Positions 1 to 9,407 of a stretch of DNA of 64,000 nucleotides are shown here, one piece after another (position 1 is the first letter of the stretch; each line of letters opens with the position of its first letter). A program made the position numbers and the translations under genes. The stretch spans positions 558,001-622,000 of the forward strand of contig NZ_CANMKO010000001.1 in assembly GCF_947498515.1 (NCBI RefSeq). The letters run 5' to 3'. This stretch comes from an uncultured Pelagimonas sp. GTDB taxonomy: Bacteria > Pseudomonadota > Alphaproteobacteria > Rhodobacterales > Rhodobacteraceae. The notes under the pieces were generated by a model that saw nothing but the letters and a program-made list of their open reading frames with translations, did not search any database and had not been told where the DNA came from.

Positions 1-1710
1 GCGCGCGCCGGTCCGCGCCACCGGTGGGCGATGCGCAACAGCCAGCATTTTGGCTTTGCCATCGCTATGAAAGAACTGTCCATCCGCAAAGAAGCGGCCA
101 CCGTTTTTGTGATCACTAATTGGCCAACGGGTGGGCGTTAAGGCGTCAAATGCCTCATTGCTGATCGATGCGAGACCGGAGATATCAAAGTCACGGCCCA
201 ACTCGCCCGCGATACCGGAAAGCGCCGCGTATTCACGAAACACATCGGCTTCGCTGTTATAGTCAAAGGCATCAGACCATCCCATACGACGGCCAACTTC
301 GGCCAATTGCGCCCAATCGGGGCGGGTGTGGCCGGGGGCGGGCAAGGCAGCGCGTTGGCGCGAAATGGTGCGATCTGTGTTGGTCACCGTGCCGGATTTT
401 TCGGCCCAGGCGGTGGCGGGGAGGACAACATCGGCCAATCGCGCCGTGTCGGTTAGACCGGTCACATCGGAAACCACGACAAAGTCACAGCCTTTAATTG
501 CGGCGCGCACGGCGCTGGCGTCAGGCATGGAAACGGCGGGGTTGGTGTGGATAATCCACAGCGCCTTGATCCGACCGTCACCCACGGCGCGGAACATGTC
601 GACGGCTTTCAACCCCGCCGTGTCCGGCATGCAAGGGGACTGCCAGAACCCTTGCACAGCGGCGCGGTGTTCCGCGCTTTCGATATCCAAATGGCAAGCC
701 AGCATATTGGCCAAACCGCCAACTTCGCGCCCGCCCATAGCATTGGGTTGCCCAGTGACCGACAATGGCCCGCAACCCGGTTTGCCAATCCGCCCGGTGG
801 CGAGGTGGCAATTCAAGATGGCATTGACCTTATCCGCACCTGCGCTGGATTGGTTCACGCCTTGGCTAAAGATCGTGACGGTCTTTTCGGTGCAAAGGAA
901 GAGTTTGATGAACTCTTTGACCTTGATCGGATCAAGTCCGGTGACCGAAAGGTCGCTGTTGAACGCAGTGTTGAGCGCATCGTCAAAGCCATTCACATTG
1001 GCAAGAAATTCGGCGTCAAGCGCCCCTTGTTCGTAAAGCTGCGTCAGAAGGTAGTTGAACAGGGCGACGTCGCTTCCAGCATTCAGAGGCAGGTGCATAT
1101 CGGCCCCGTCACAGGTGGCGGTACGGCGCGGGTCGATCACCACAATCTTGGTGCCGCGCTCGGCTTTGGCGGCGATCAGACGTTGGTACAACACCGGATG
1201 ACACCACGCGAGGTTGGAACCAACCAGAACGACCAAATCGGCCTCTTCTATGTCTTCGTAGGTTTGTGGCACGGTGTCGGTGCCAAAGGCGCGCTTGTGC
1301 CCGGCCACGGTCGAGGCCATGCAAAGCCTTGAATTCGTGTCGACATTTGCGGTGCCCATATAGCCTTTGATCAGCTTGTTGGCGACGTAATAGTCTTCGG
1401 TCAGCAATTGGCCCGATAGGTAAAAGGCGACGCTGTCGGGCCCGTGGTCGCGGATACTGGCGGCGAATTTATCCGCCACCAACTGCAATGCATCATCCCA
1501 ATCGCTCTCCTGCCCATTGACCTGTGGGGCCATGAGGCGCCCGCCAAGACCAACAGTTTCGCCCAAGGCCGATCCTTTGGAGCAGAGCCGACCATAGTTG
1601 GCCGGATGATCCGGATCGCCTTTGACGTCTAGCCCGGTGTCCGTATGGGTCAGTAAGACCCCGCAACCGGTGCCACAATAGGGGCAGGTGGAGCGAATGG
1701 GTTTGGTCAT
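1..1710 (-). CDS. nasA: Assimilatory nitrate reductase catalytic subunit, 3' end cut by window edge
   Basis: Cytoplasmic molybdenum bis-MGD enzyme that reduces nitrate to nitrite. The reading frame is open for 570 codons from the ATG at 1710 to the window edge, so the C-terminal part lies outside. The N-terminus carries the [4Fe-4S] cysteine pattern CPYCGTGC (about residues 9-16), and the fourth cysteine lies in LCSKG (about residue 43). It is followed by the molybdopterin oxidoreductase body (GSNLAWCHP, TGRIGKPGCGP, MGGREVGGLANM) and the start of the dinucleotide-binding region. There is no Tat signal, which fits an assimilatory rather than periplasmic enzyme. The start codon overlaps the nirD stop (ATGA, 1707-1710), so it is the last gene seen in the nas operon. 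Assigning it to NasA rather than formate dehydrogenase rests on this context and the N-terminal sequence. Confidence 0.93.
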   Translation of the reverse strand, partial: MTKPIRSTCPYCGTGCGVLLTHTDTGLDVKGDPDHPANYGRLCSKGSALGETVGLGGRLMAPQVNGQESDWDDALQLVADKFAASIRDHGPDSVAFYLSGQLLTEDYYVANKLIKGYMGTANVDTNSRLCMASTVAGHKRAFGTDTVPQTYEDIEEADLVVLVGSNLAWCHPVLYQRLIAAKAERGTKIVVIDPRRTATCDGADMHLPLNAGSDVALFNYLLTQLYEQGALDAEFLANVNGFDDALNTAFNSDLSVTGLDPIKVKEFIKLFLCTEKTVTIFSQGVNQSSAGADKVNAILNCHLATGRIGKPGCGPLSVTGQPNAMGGREVGGLANMLACHLDIESAEHRAAVQGFWQSPCMPDTAGLKAVDMFRAVGDGRIKALWIIHTNPAVSMPDASAVRAAIKGCDFVVVSDVTGLTDTARLADVVLPATAWAEKSGTVTNTDRTISRQRAALPAPGHTRPDWAQLAEVGRRMGWSDAFDYNSEADVFREYAALSGIAGELGRDFDISGLASISNEAFDALTPTRWPISDHKNGGRFFADGQFFHSDGKAKMLAVAHRPPVARTGAR

Positions 1711-2039
1711 GCGGCGCTCCTGTTTCCGACGGCCGATCCATCAAGCAAGATGCGGCCCGCGTCGACTTTGACCGGGAAGGTGTCGACACGACCTTCGTCC
1801 GCGCCTTGGGCTTCTCCGGTGTTGAGGTCAAACACCCAGTTGTGCAGCGGGCAGGTGACCTTGTTGTCATGCACGATGCCCTCAGACAGGGGGCCGCCCT
1901 TGTGCGGGCAGCGGTCCGAAATGGCGCGCACTTCGGTGTCGTCAGTGCGGAATAACGCCACGCAGCCAACCGGGGTTTTCACCACGCGCGCGCCGCGCAG
2001 AGGGATGTCGTTGATGTCTCCAATATCGATCCAGCTCAT
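1707..2039 (-). CDS. nirD: Nitrite reductase small subunit NirD, Rieske type
   Basis: A 110-residue small subunit of the assimilatory NAD(P)H nitrite reductase, working with NirB in the cytoplasm. It is a single Rieske-fold domain. The cluster ligands are all present: Cys44 and His46 in CPHKGGPL, and Cys63 and His66 in CPLHNW. Some NirD proteins, such as the enterobacterial one, have lost these ligands, so this copy probably binds a [2Fe-2S] cluster and takes part in electron transfer. Its start overlaps the nirB stop (2036-2039) and its stop overlaps the nasA start, so the three are translationally coupled. The ATG at 2039 is preferred to an upstream in-frame start because that extension lies inside nirB and has no domain match. 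Confidence 0.93.
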   Translation of the reverse strand: MSWIDIGDINDIPLRGARVVKTPVGCVALFRTDDTEVRAISDRCPHKGGPLSEGIVHDNKVTCPLHNWVFDLNTGEAQGADEGRVDTFPVKVDAGRILLDGSAVGNRSAA

Positions 2040-4486
2040 TCTGCGGCCTCCAAAGTCAAATCTGCAAGGGGTTGATAAGTCTCGGCTTTGTCCTTGGCGT
2101 GTTCGGCCCAAGGATCGGCGCGATAGACACTTTGCGAAATCTCAAACCGTTCGGCCAAGGCTTTGCGGTTGTCGAGGTCATCGACGATCTGTTCCTTGAC
2201 CCAATCGAGGCCCACCTTGTCGACCCATTTGAAAATCCGGTCGAGGTATTTGGCGTTCTCGCGATAGATTTGCGTCATCGCGCTGATCACCTCCATCGCC
2301 TCGTCTTCGGTGGCGACTTTGCACAGAACTTCGGTGCCCTTGATCTCCATCCCGGCCGCGCCGGCGACGTGGATTTCATAGCCCGAGTCGACACAGATCA
2401 CGCCGATGTCTTTGCAGGTCGCTTCGGCGCAGTTGCGCGGGCAACCCGACACGGCAAGCTTGAGCTTGTGCGGTGTCCAAGACCCCCACAGGTGCTTTTC
2501 AAGCTTGATACCAAGCCCGGTGCTATCCTGTGTGCCAAAGCGGCAATGATCCGTGCCAACACAGGTTTTTACCGTGCGCAGCCCCTTGGAATAAGCATGG
2601 CCCGAGACCATCCCGGCCTGATTGAGGTCATACCAAATCGCAGGCAGGTCAGAGCCTTTAACGCCGAGCAAATCGATCCGCTGGCCGCCGGTGACTTTGA
2701 CGGTTGGCACATCGTATTTGTCGGCCGCATCGGCAATGGCGCGTAGCTCATCCGGGGTGGTGATCCCGCCCCACATGCGTGGAACCACGCTATAGGTGCC
2801 GTCTTTTTGGATGTTGGCGTGTTTGCGTTCGTTAACGAAACGCGATTGCGGATCATCGGCATATTCCAGTGGCCAATCGGCCAGTAGGTAATAGTTGATC
2901 GCCGGACGACAGACGTGACAGCCATTGCGGGTTTTCCATCCCAATTCTTGCCAAACTGCGTCTTGCGATTTCAACTCTTGCACTTTGATCAAGCGGCGCA
3001 CGTCTTCGTGCGAGAAATCGGTACATCCACACACGGTTTGGGCCGCGGGCATGACAAAATCGTCTCCCAATGTGACGGCCAAAACCTGTTCGACCAATCC
3101 GGTGCAGGTCCCACAAGAGGCGGACGCTTTGGTTGTGGCTTTGATTGCACCTAGGTCGGTTGCGCCGTCATTGATCGCCGCGACGATGTCGCCTTTGCAT
3201 ACGCCGTTGCACCCGCAGATTTCAGCATCATCCGGCAAGGCTGCAACGGCTGAGAGCGGGTCCGAGGGGGCCCCTCCCTGATAGGCGGGGCCAAAGATCA
3301 GCGTGTCGCGCATGTCGGAGACATCGGTGCCGTCCTTGAGCAAGCCATAGAACCAGCTGCCATCGGCGGTATCGCCATACATGACCGCGCCGATGATCTT
3401 GTTGTCCTGCAAAACCAAACGCTTATAGACGCCGCGCGCCGGGTCGCGGAACACGATATCCTCTCGGTCGTCCCCTTCGGCAAAGTCACCCGCGCTAAAG
3501 AGGTCACAGCCGGTGACCTTGAGCTTGGTCGAGACTTCGCGATTGACGAAAGCGGCCTCGTCACCCAGCAAAACCTTGGCCAGAACCTTGGCCTGATCAA
3601 AGATCGGGGCGACTAGGCCAAAGATATCGCCGTTGTGTTCGACACATTCACCGATGGCAAAGATGTTTTCGTCCGAGGTCAGCAATTGGTCATCTACATG
3701 GATGCCGCGCCCACAGGCCAGCCCGACCTCCTGCGCCAGACCGATATTAGGGCGGATGCCGACTGCCATGACGAGCTTGTCACAGGGCAGTTCAGTACCA
3801 TCGTCAAGCATCAGCGCTTTTACCTTGCCATTCTCGCCGATGATCTCTTTTGAGTTGGCCGAGCATTTCACGGTGATGCCCTTGTCGACCAATGCCTTGC
3901 GCAGCAAATAGCCCGCCGGTTCATCCAACTGGCGCTCCATCAGGTGCCCCATCAGATGCACCACGGTCACGTCCACACCGCGCGCCGCCATGCCTGCTGC
4001 GGCTTCAAGCCCCAGCAAACCACCGCCAATCACCACTGCCTTTTGGCCAAGGGTCAGGGACATCATGTCATGGGTGTCTTCGAGATCGCGATAGGCAATC
4101 ACGCCGTCCAGATCATGGCCCGGCATCGGGATGATGAATGGGTTCGATCCGGTGGCAAAGACCAGCTTGTCATAGGCCACTTCAGAGCCGTCATCGCCGC
4201 GCACGATCTTGGCGGCGCGGTCAACCTCGGTGACTTTGACGCCAAATTTGGTGTCGACGCCTTTTTCTTCGTACCAATCGGCGTCATGGGTGACGATATC
4301 GTCATAGGTCTTTTCACCGGACAAAACCGGTGAAAGCATAATGCGGTTATAGGTCCCGCGCGGTTCGGCGTTGAACAGGGTGACATCCCAATCGGCGCTT
4401 TCCCCATCTTTCTGGGCGTCGGTCAGGTGGTCCAACACACGGCCAGCGGCCATGCCTGCTCCAATGATAACAAGGCGTTGGGTCAT
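2036..4486 (-). CDS. nirB: Assimilatory nitrite reductase large subunit NirB
   Basis: An 816-residue NAD(P)H-dependent nitrite reductase that takes nitrite to ammonium in the cytoplasm. Domains in order: a pyridine nucleotide-disulfide oxidoreductase FAD/NAD unit (Rossmann glycines at 9-14 and GGGLLGLEAA near 154-163); a first BFD-like [2Fe-2S] domain (Cys424, 426, 458, 461); a second BFD-like domain (Cys486, 488, 523, 526); then the ferredoxin-type half domain and the siroheme/[4Fe-4S] domain with Cys642, 648, 682 and 686 (motifs TCVGTDHC and GCPRNC). All expected cofactor cysteines are present and the length is normal. It lies 46 bp after the globin gene on the same strand and overlaps nirD. 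Confidence 0.96.
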   Translation of the reverse strand: MTQRLVIIGAGMAAGRVLDHLTDAQKDGESADWDVTLFNAEPRGTYNRIMLSPVLSGEKTYDDIVTHDADWYEEKGVDTKFGVKVTEVDRAAKIVRGDDGSEVAYDKLVFATGSNPFIIPMPGHDLDGVIAYRDLEDTHDMMSLTLGQKAVVIGGGLLGLEAAAGMAARGVDVTVVHLMGHLMERQLDEPAGYLLRKALVDKGITVKCSANSKEIIGENGKVKALMLDDGTELPCDKLVMAVGIRPNIGLAQEVGLACGRGIHVDDQLLTSDENIFAIGECVEHNGDIFGLVAPIFDQAKVLAKVLLGDEAAFVNREVSTKLKVTGCDLFSAGDFAEGDDREDIVFRDPARGVYKRLVLQDNKIIGAVMYGDTADGSWFYGLLKDGTDVSDMRDTLIFGPAYQGGAPSDPLSAVAALPDDAEICGCNGVCKGDIVAAINDGATDLGAIKATTKASASCGTCTGLVEQVLAVTLGDDFVMPAAQTVCGCTDFSHEDVRRLIKVQELKSQDAVWQELGWKTRNGCHVCRPAINYYLLADWPLEYADDPQSRFVNERKHANIQKDGTYSVVPRMWGGITTPDELRAIADAADKYDVPTVKVTGGQRIDLLGVKGSDLPAIWYDLNQAGMVSGHAYSKGLRTVKTCVGTDHCRFGTQDSTGLGIKLEKHLWGSWTPHKLKLAVSGCPRNCAEATCKDIGVICVDSGYEIHVAGAAGMEIKGTEVLCKVATEDEAMEVISAMTQIYRENAKYLDRIFKWVDKVGLDWVKEQIVDDLDNRKALAERFEISQSVYRADPWAEHAKDKAETYQPLADLTLEAAE

Positions 4487-4532
4487 TGCGCGCCCTCCTT
4501 AAGTTGGGGGCGCGTCTGGGCGACCCGTGATG

Positions 4533-4958
4533 TTAGCTTGCTAGTGAGTAGGCATGCCCAACCATCAGATCGCAGATGCTTTGCAAGGCGAGATCCCAGG
4601 CTTGCACTTCCGGTTCCGACAATCCGAAGGGGGTCATCTGAACGATCGTGTCGAATAGAGCGACGCGCACCACTTCGTAGTGCTCGGGAGTGGCCCCGTA
4701 GCCCACATGGCGTTCGGCCATTTCGAGAATGGGTTGCAAAATCACCGCCAGATTGGGCAAGTTTTGCACCACCAATTCCAATGTCTCCTCCAGCTTGCGC
4801 GACTGGTCGCAAATGTGATCGGGAAAGAAGGCCCGAACTGCCGGCGCACGTTCGAAGAGGATGAAGTAAAACTCGTCTGCAAAGTCGTTGTGTGCCGCTT
4901 TGAGACGGTTGAAACTGCGGGTGACATGCCAGATTTGTTCTTGAGTAAACTCGCTCAT
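4533..4958 (-). CDS. Single-domain globin (Vitreoscilla/flavohaemoglobin type) in the nas operon
   Basis: A 141-residue haem protein of the bacterial globin family, with no FAD/NAD reductase domain attached. The CD1 phenylalanine lies in RAFFPDH (Phe44/45). The proximal histidine is His84 in the AERHVGYG segment, which aligns with the KHCQAGV segment of Vitreoscilla haemoglobin. It sits between the nitrate transporter ATPase and nirB on the same strand, and a purine-rich AAGGAAAAG ribosome site lies just upstream of its ATG. Related globins bind O2 or NO. From the position I infer a role in removing NO formed as a side product of nitrite reduction, or in delivering a ligand to the reductase. 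The reductant partner is not visible; NirB is one possibility. The function is inferred and the family is clear. Confidence 0.85.
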   Translation of the reverse strand: MSEFTQEQIWHVTRSFNRLKAAHNDFADEFYFILFERAPAVRAFFPDHICDQSRKLEETLELVVQNLPNLAVILQPILEMAERHVGYGATPEHYEVVRVALFDTIVQMTPFGLSEPEVQAWDLALQSICDLMVGHAYSLAS

Positions 4959-5041
4959 TGTCTTTTCCTTCTGTTAGGAATTCGACAATATTTATTAAAA
5001 GTTTACTGAACCCAAAGGTGGTTTGGTTAACGGTCATCCCC

Positions 5042-6748
5042 TCACTCCGCTGCAATTGTGGTTGCAGGTTTCGCCTTTGGTTTGGGCTTGGCCCCGTGTT
5101 CGTATTCTTCAAGGAAATCGAGCACTTCCTGGCGGTAAGTGTAGTAGTCTGGATGTTCCAAAAGCGCCTTGCGGGTGCGCGGGCGCGGCAGGTCGACATT
5201 GGTGATTTTACCGATTGTCGCCTGTGGGCCGTTGGTCATCATCACCACACGATCCGCCAAAAGGATGGCCTCATCCACGTCATGGGTGACGCAGATTGCG
5301 GTGACTTTGGTGCGCGACCAGACTTCCATCAGAACCTCTTGCAATTCCCAGCGCGTGAGGCTGTCGAGCATGCCGAAAGGTTCATCAAGCAAGAGCAATT
5401 TCGGTGATAGGGCAAAGGCGCGGGCGATGCCGACCCGTTGCTTCATACCGTTGGACATGGAATTGGCCGGACGATCCATCGCATCGGCCAAACCAACCCG
5501 TTCAAGGTAGTATTCCACCACGTCTTGACGTTCTGCTTGGCTAGCCTTGGGATAGACCTTGTCAACGCCAATGGCACAGTTTTCGCGCGCGCTTAGCCAC
5601 GGGAAGAGGTTGGGCGATTGAAAGACAACGGCGCGTTCGGGGTCCGCCCCTTCGACGTGACGACCGTCAAGTTTGATCGCGCCCTTGGAGATGTCATTGA
5701 GGCCGGCAGCCATGGTCAAAACCGTGGATTTCCCGCAACCAGAGTGGCCAATCAGGGAGATGAATTCACCGCGATTGATCTTGAGATTGAAATCCTCGAC
5801 CACGGTCAAGGGGCCCTTGGGGGTGGGATAGATTTTGTGGAGCTGCGAGAAATCGAGAAAGCGTTCGTCGATCAAACCCTTTTGCGCTTCGACCACCGCC
5901 GAAGGCACGCCGTGGATTGGGGTGACATCGGGGAGCGTCTTGGTGCCCTCAACCTTGCCCTTGATCCCGACATCCATCAGGTAGTTGGTGACCTTGGCGC
6001 GCAGAGCTTTGAAACCCTCATCGTTGTTCATCTCGGTTCGATCGCGCGGACGCGGGATGTCGACCTTGAACTCATCCCCTAAGGTGCCGTCGGGGTTCAG
6101 AGCGATGATGCGATCGCCGACCAAAATGGCTTCGTCCACATCATTGGTGATCAAAACACAGGTCTTTTTGCTTTCGTCCCAGATTTTGACGATCTCATCG
6201 GCGAGATTGGCGCGGGTTAGGGCGTCAAGCGCCGACAGCGGTTCGTCAAGCAACAGCATTTCAGGGTCCATCGCCAAAGCGCGGGCGACGTTCACCCGTT
6301 GGCGCATACCGCCCGACAATTCGGCGGGGCGGCGGCTTGCCGCGTGGGACAAGCCAACCATCTTGATGTAATGGGCGACCTTTTCATCCTTTTCCGCGGT
6401 TGGCATCTTTGGAAAGACCGAGTCCAGCGCGAGGCGAATGTTACCGGCCACGGTGAGCCACGGCATCAAAGAGTAGCTTTGAAAGATCACGCCGCGCTCT
6501 GGGCTTGGCTCTTTGATGGGCTTGCCTTTGAAGGTGACGTCGCCGGTGCTTGGTTGTTCCAACCCGGCCATTAGATTGACCAAAGTGGTTTTGCCGGTGC
6601 CCGAAAACCCGAGGATGACAAGGAATTCGCCGTCTTGGATGTCGAGATTGATGTCGTTGAGTACTTTGGTGAAATGCGTGCCTTCACCAAAGCCTTTGTT
6701 GACGTGTTCGAACTTGAGAATGCTCTCTTGCGTGGTCATGGGGATCAC
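5042..6748 (-). CDS. nrtC: Nitrate/nitrite ABC transporter, two fused ATPase domains (NrtC/NrtD-like)
   Basis: A 568-residue protein with two complete ABC ATPase domains in tandem, driving nitrate/nitrite import with NrtA and NrtB. Domain 1: Walker [10 protein letters not shown] at 47-55, signature LSGGMRQ near 144-150, Walker B MLLLDEP at 164-170, and Asn202 where the switch histidine is expected (TNDVDEA). Domain 2: Walker [10 protein letters not shown] at 334-342, a variant signature MSNGMKQ at 431-437, Walker B LLLLDEP at 451-457, and a normal switch His489. Cyanobacterial NrtC carries a NrtA-like C-terminal domain and NrtD is separate; here both ATPases are fused and the NrtA-like domain is absent. 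The start may be the GTG at 6748, overlapping the nrtB stop, or the ATG at 6739. Confidence 0.93.
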   Translation of the reverse strand: MIPMTTQESILKFEHVNKGFGEGTHFTKVLNDINLDIQDGEFLVILGFSGTGKTTLVNLMAGLEQPSTGDVTFKGKPIKEPSPERGVIFQSYSLMPWLTVAGNIRLALDSVFPKMPTAEKDEKVAHYIKMVGLSHAASRRPAELSGGMRQRVNVARALAMDPEMLLLDEPLSALDALTRANLADEIVKIWDESKKTCVLITNDVDEAILVGDRIIALNPDGTLGDEFKVDIPRPRDRTEMNNDEGFKALRAKVTNYLMDVGIKGKVEGTKTLPDVTPIHGVPSAVVEAQKGLIDERFLDFSQLHKIYPTPKGPLTVVEDFNLKINRGEFISLIGHSGCGKSTVLTMAAGLNDISKGAIKLDGRHVEGADPERAVVFQSPNLFPWLSARENCAIGVDKVYPKASQAERQDVVEYYLERVGLADAMDRPANSMSNGMKQRVGIARAFALSPKLLLLDEPFGMLDSLTRWELQEVLMEVWSRTKVTAICVTHDVDEAILLADRVVMMTNGPQATIGKITNVDLPRPRTRKALLEHPDYYTYRQEVLDFLEEYEHGAKPKPKAKPATTIAAE

Positions 6749-7830
6749 CGGTTGTTCGAGAAGGTAAAGAGCGATTGCAGGGCGAACATCACACGATCAA
6801 GCAGGAAGCCGATGATGCCGATGGTCAAAACCGCAACAATGATCTTGGCGAGGGATTGCGAGGAGCCATTCTGGAACTCATCCCAGACGAATTTGCCAAG
6901 GCCGGGGTTTTGAGCCAGCATTTCCGCGGCAATCAGAACCATCCAACCCACACCCAAGGACAGACGCAGTCCGGTGAAGATCAGCGGCAGAGCTGAGGGG
7001 AGAACCAGCTTGGTGATCTTGGTCCAAGTGTTCATTTTCAGAACTTTGGAAACCGAGACGAGGTCTTTGTCGATGCTTGCAACGCCAAGGGCGGTGTTGA
7101 TCAGTGTTGGCCAGAGCGAGCAGAGCGTCACGGTGATCGCCGAGACGAGGAAGGATTTGGAGAACAACCCGTCGTTGGTGGCATACATGGCCGAGACGAC
7201 CATGGTCACGATGGGGAGCCATGCGAGGGGCGAGACCGGCTTGAAGATTTGTACAAGCGGGTTGATCGCGGCGTTGGCGCTTGGCGACAGACCGGCAAGA
7301 ATGCCCAGTGGAATTGCGATGGCCGAAGCGATCAGGAAACCAAAGAAGACGGTTTTGATCGAAGTCCAGATCTGTTCGTAATAGCTTGGCGATCCGGTAT
7401 AGGGGATGTCTTTGACTTTTTCAGGTTTGCCTTGGGCGATGAAGCGTTCGTTGCGGGTTGCGACGCGCTCTTCGTGTTTGGCTTTCTTTTCGGCCTTGGC
7501 AATGGCGTCCTGATGCAGGTTGACGGTTTCGGTCCAGACGGCGGCGGGGCCGGGGATGGCACCGAGGGAGGTTTGAACTTGGGGCGCAAGAGTGGCCCAG
7601 AGCAGCAGGAACCCGGTGATCGCCAGCAAAGGCACGCCGAGAAGACGCCAGATTTCTTTGTATTGCGCGCGCGGGTTGTCACCGGCGGCGGCTTTGAGGA
7701 TCGGCGTGATCCAGGCCAGTCCAAGGACCTGAAACCATTTGTCGGCGGCATTGATGCGGGTGAAAAGACGGGCGCGGCGGGCTTCGCGCTCGGCGTCGAT
7801 GTTGAGGCTGTCTGGGTCGATGGCAGTCAT
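6745..7830 (-). CDS. nrtB: Nitrate ABC transporter permease NrtB
   Basis: A 361-residue inner-membrane permease of the NrtB/SsuC class. It has a cytoplasmic-looking N-terminal 60 residues, a first membrane segment around 63-82, a charged stretch rich in Lys and Glu at about 108-142, then the binding-protein-dependent permease domain (about 155-350). The EAA-type loop, which docks to the ATPase, lies near [19 protein letters not shown]. NrtB proteins commonly lack such a long charged insert, so this one may form an extra loop. The start ATG at 7830 is the only one that keeps the N-terminal extension seen in frame. The stop overlaps the first codon of the ATPase gene. Confidence 0.93.
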   Translation of the reverse strand: MTAIDPDSLNIDAEREARRARLFTRINAADKWFQVLGLAWITPILKAAAGDNPRAQYKEIWRLLGVPLLAITGFLLLWATLAPQVQTSLGAIPGPAAVWTETVNLHQDAIAKAEKKAKHEERVATRNERFIAQGKPEKVKDIPYTGSPSYYEQIWTSIKTVFFGFLIASAIAIPLGILAGLSPSANAAINPLVQIFKPVSPLAWLPIVTMVVSAMYATNDGLFSKSFLVSAITVTLCSLWPTLINTALGVASIDKDLVSVSKVLKMNTWTKITKLVLPSALPLIFTGLRLSLGVGWMVLIAAEMLAQNPGLGKFVWDEFQNGSSQSLAKIIVAVLTIGIIGFLLDRVMFALQSLFTFSNNR

Positions 7831-7857
7831 CAGGAATGTCCTTGGGTGGATTGGGGT

Positions 7858-7904
7858 GGACGGGGGTGACGCTTGTGCGATGCACGTCGCCCCACCCGCC
7901 GTCC
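7858..7904 (-). other. Intercistronic stem-loop between nrtA and nrtB
   Basis: In the 103 bp gap, GGACGG at 7858-7863 pairs with CCGTCC at 7899-7904. Inside that, GGGTG pairs with CACCC across a one-base bulge, and ACG/CGT adds a further short stem. No U-run follows on the minus strand, so it does not look like a terminator. Stable hairpins after the binding-protein gene of ABC operons often protect the upstream message and raise its level over the permease genes. I infer that role here. Confidence 0.5.
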
Positions 7905-7933
7905 CATTTGGCGTTTGGGTGAAACGCGGCTGC

Positions 7934-9301
7934 TTAGCCTTCGATGTCGGATCCGACGACGCGTTGATCCGCTTTTAGGCCAATCGGCAAGCTGTCGAGA
8001 TAAGCGTTCGGGGCTTTGCCGTCATAGGCGATGCCGTCGATGATATCCTCGGATGGGGTCGGGGCTTTGTAGCCATCGCTGTCCCATGGGAAGTCCGCTT
8101 CGCTTACGAGACCTTCTTCGACCAGAAGCTTGGCAGCCTCCAGATAGATTTCAGGCTTGTAAACCGACTTGGCCACTTCGTCGTACCAGCTATCGGATTT
8201 CGCCTCAGGGATCTGACCCCAACGACGCATCTGTGTCAGGTACCAGATGGCATCCGAATAGAACGGGTAGGTTGCGTTGTAGCGGAAGAACACATTGAAA
8301 TCAGGCACTTCACGCTTGTCGCCTTTTTCGTACTCAAACGTGCCGGTCATCGACGCGGCGATCACTTCGGGATCGGCACCCACATAATCCGGGCGGCTCA
8401 GAATCTCGACAGCGGCTTCGCGGTTGGCGTTATCGTTTTCATCCAACCACTGGGCGGCGCGGATCAGAGCCTTGACCACGGCCAATGTGGTGTTTGGGTT
8501 CTCTTCGGCGAATTCAGCAGTGATGCCGAACACTTTTTCCGGGTTGTTCTTCCACAGTTCATAATCGGTGATGACCGGAACGCCGATGCCTTTGAATACG
8601 GCCTGTTGGTTCCAAGGCTCACCCACGCAATAGCCGTCGATGGTGCCAGCTTCGAGGGTCGCGGGCATCTGGGGCGGAGGGGTTACAGAGAGGAATGCCT
8701 CGGCGTTGATCTGGCCGGTGACATTTTCGGGGCTGTAGTAACCGGGGTTAATGCCACCCGCGGCCAACCAGTAGCGCAATTCGTAGTTATGGGTGGACAC
8801 CGGGAAAACCATGCCCATGTTAAAGGGCTTGCCCTTAGCCTGATAGCTTTCGATCACTGGCTTGAGGTGGCTTGCCGAAATCGGATGCTGAATTTTGCCA
8901 TCGGCGTCGGTGGGCAGATCAGGTTTGATCATTTCCCAAACGTCGTTCGACAGCGTGATGCCATTGCCGTTCAGGTCCATCGAGAAAGGCGTAATAATGT
9001 GGGCCTCGGTGCCATACCCGATGGTCGCTGCCAAAGGTTGACCGGCCAGCATATGCGCGCCGTCCAGTGTTCCGTCGATCACACCATCCAAAAGCACTTT
9101 CCAGTTGGCTTGCGCTTCGAGGGTGACGAACAGGCCTTCGTCGTCAAAAAATCCTTGCTCATAAGCGACGGCCAGTGGGGCCATGTCGGTTAGTTTGATG
9201 AAGCCAAAAGTCAGCTCATCCTTCTCCAACTCGAGCATCTCAGCAAAAGCGGGGGTGGTGAGGGCAGTTGTGGCTGCCAGTGCGCAGAACAGCTTTTTCA
9301 T
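7934..9301 (-). CDS. nrtA: Nitrate/nitrite ABC transporter substrate-binding protein NrtA
   Basis: A 455-residue periplasmic binding protein of the NrtA/CmpA family that captures nitrate or nitrite. The chosen ATG at 9301 gives a typical Sec signal peptide (basic MKK, hydrophobic core, cleavage after AFA near residue 20) and has AAAGGA about 10 nt upstream. An in-frame start 63 bp further upstream would bury the signal peptide. The mature part opens with the family motif [15 protein letters not shown] and contains [12 protein letters not shown], typical of the oxyanion-binding fold. It is the first gene behind the leader RNA and is followed by an intercistronic stem-loop before nrtB. It shares its fold with NasS upstream, which lacks a signal peptide. 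Confidence 0.94.
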   Translation of the reverse strand: MKKLFCALAATTALTTPAFAEMLELEKDELTFGFIKLTDMAPLAVAYEQGFFDDEGLFVTLEAQANWKVLLDGVIDGTLDGAHMLAGQPLAATIGYGTEAHIITPFSMDLNGNGITLSNDVWEMIKPDLPTDADGKIQHPISASHLKPVIESYQAKGKPFNMGMVFPVSTHNYELRYWLAAGGINPGYYSPENVTGQINAEAFLSVTPPPQMPATLEAGTIDGYCVGEPWNQQAVFKGIGVPVITDYELWKNNPEKVFGITAEFAEENPNTTLAVVKALIRAAQWLDENDNANREAAVEILSRPDYVGADPEVIAASMTGTFEYEKGDKREVPDFNVFFRYNATYPFYSDAIWYLTQMRRWGQIPEAKSDSWYDEVAKSVYKPEIYLEAAKLLVEEGLVSEADFPWDSDGYKAPTPSEDIIDGIAYDGKAPNAYLDSLPIGLKADQRVVGSDIEG

Positions 9302-9342
9302 CTGGGTCAGGTCCTTTGTTAGGTTGGTTTCGGGGAGGGCCG

Positions 9343-9400
9343 AAACAAAGAAAGCCGCAGACAAGTGCCAAGGGAGGATGGCATCCTGTCGAGCGGCTTT
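9343..9400 (-). terminator. Leader terminator ahead of nrtA (target of antitermination)
   Basis: On the minus strand AAAGCCGC (9400-9393) pairs with GCGGCTTT (9358-9351). Between them, GACA and TGCCA pair with TGGCA and TGTC, leaving an 8-nt loop (TCCTCCCT) and small bulges. The long stem is followed directly by CTTTGTTT. This has the form of an intrinsic terminator inside the 239-nt leader, about 42 nt before the nrtA start, so it should stop transcription unless it is disarmed. Confidence 0.85.
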
Positions 9401-9407
9401 GCTCTTG

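Noticed and set aside
168-1332. Long open frames on the plus strand opposite nasA
   Set aside because: They have no ribosome sites or domain resemblance and are mirror frames of a high-GC coding region whose true frame on the minus strand is unambiguous.
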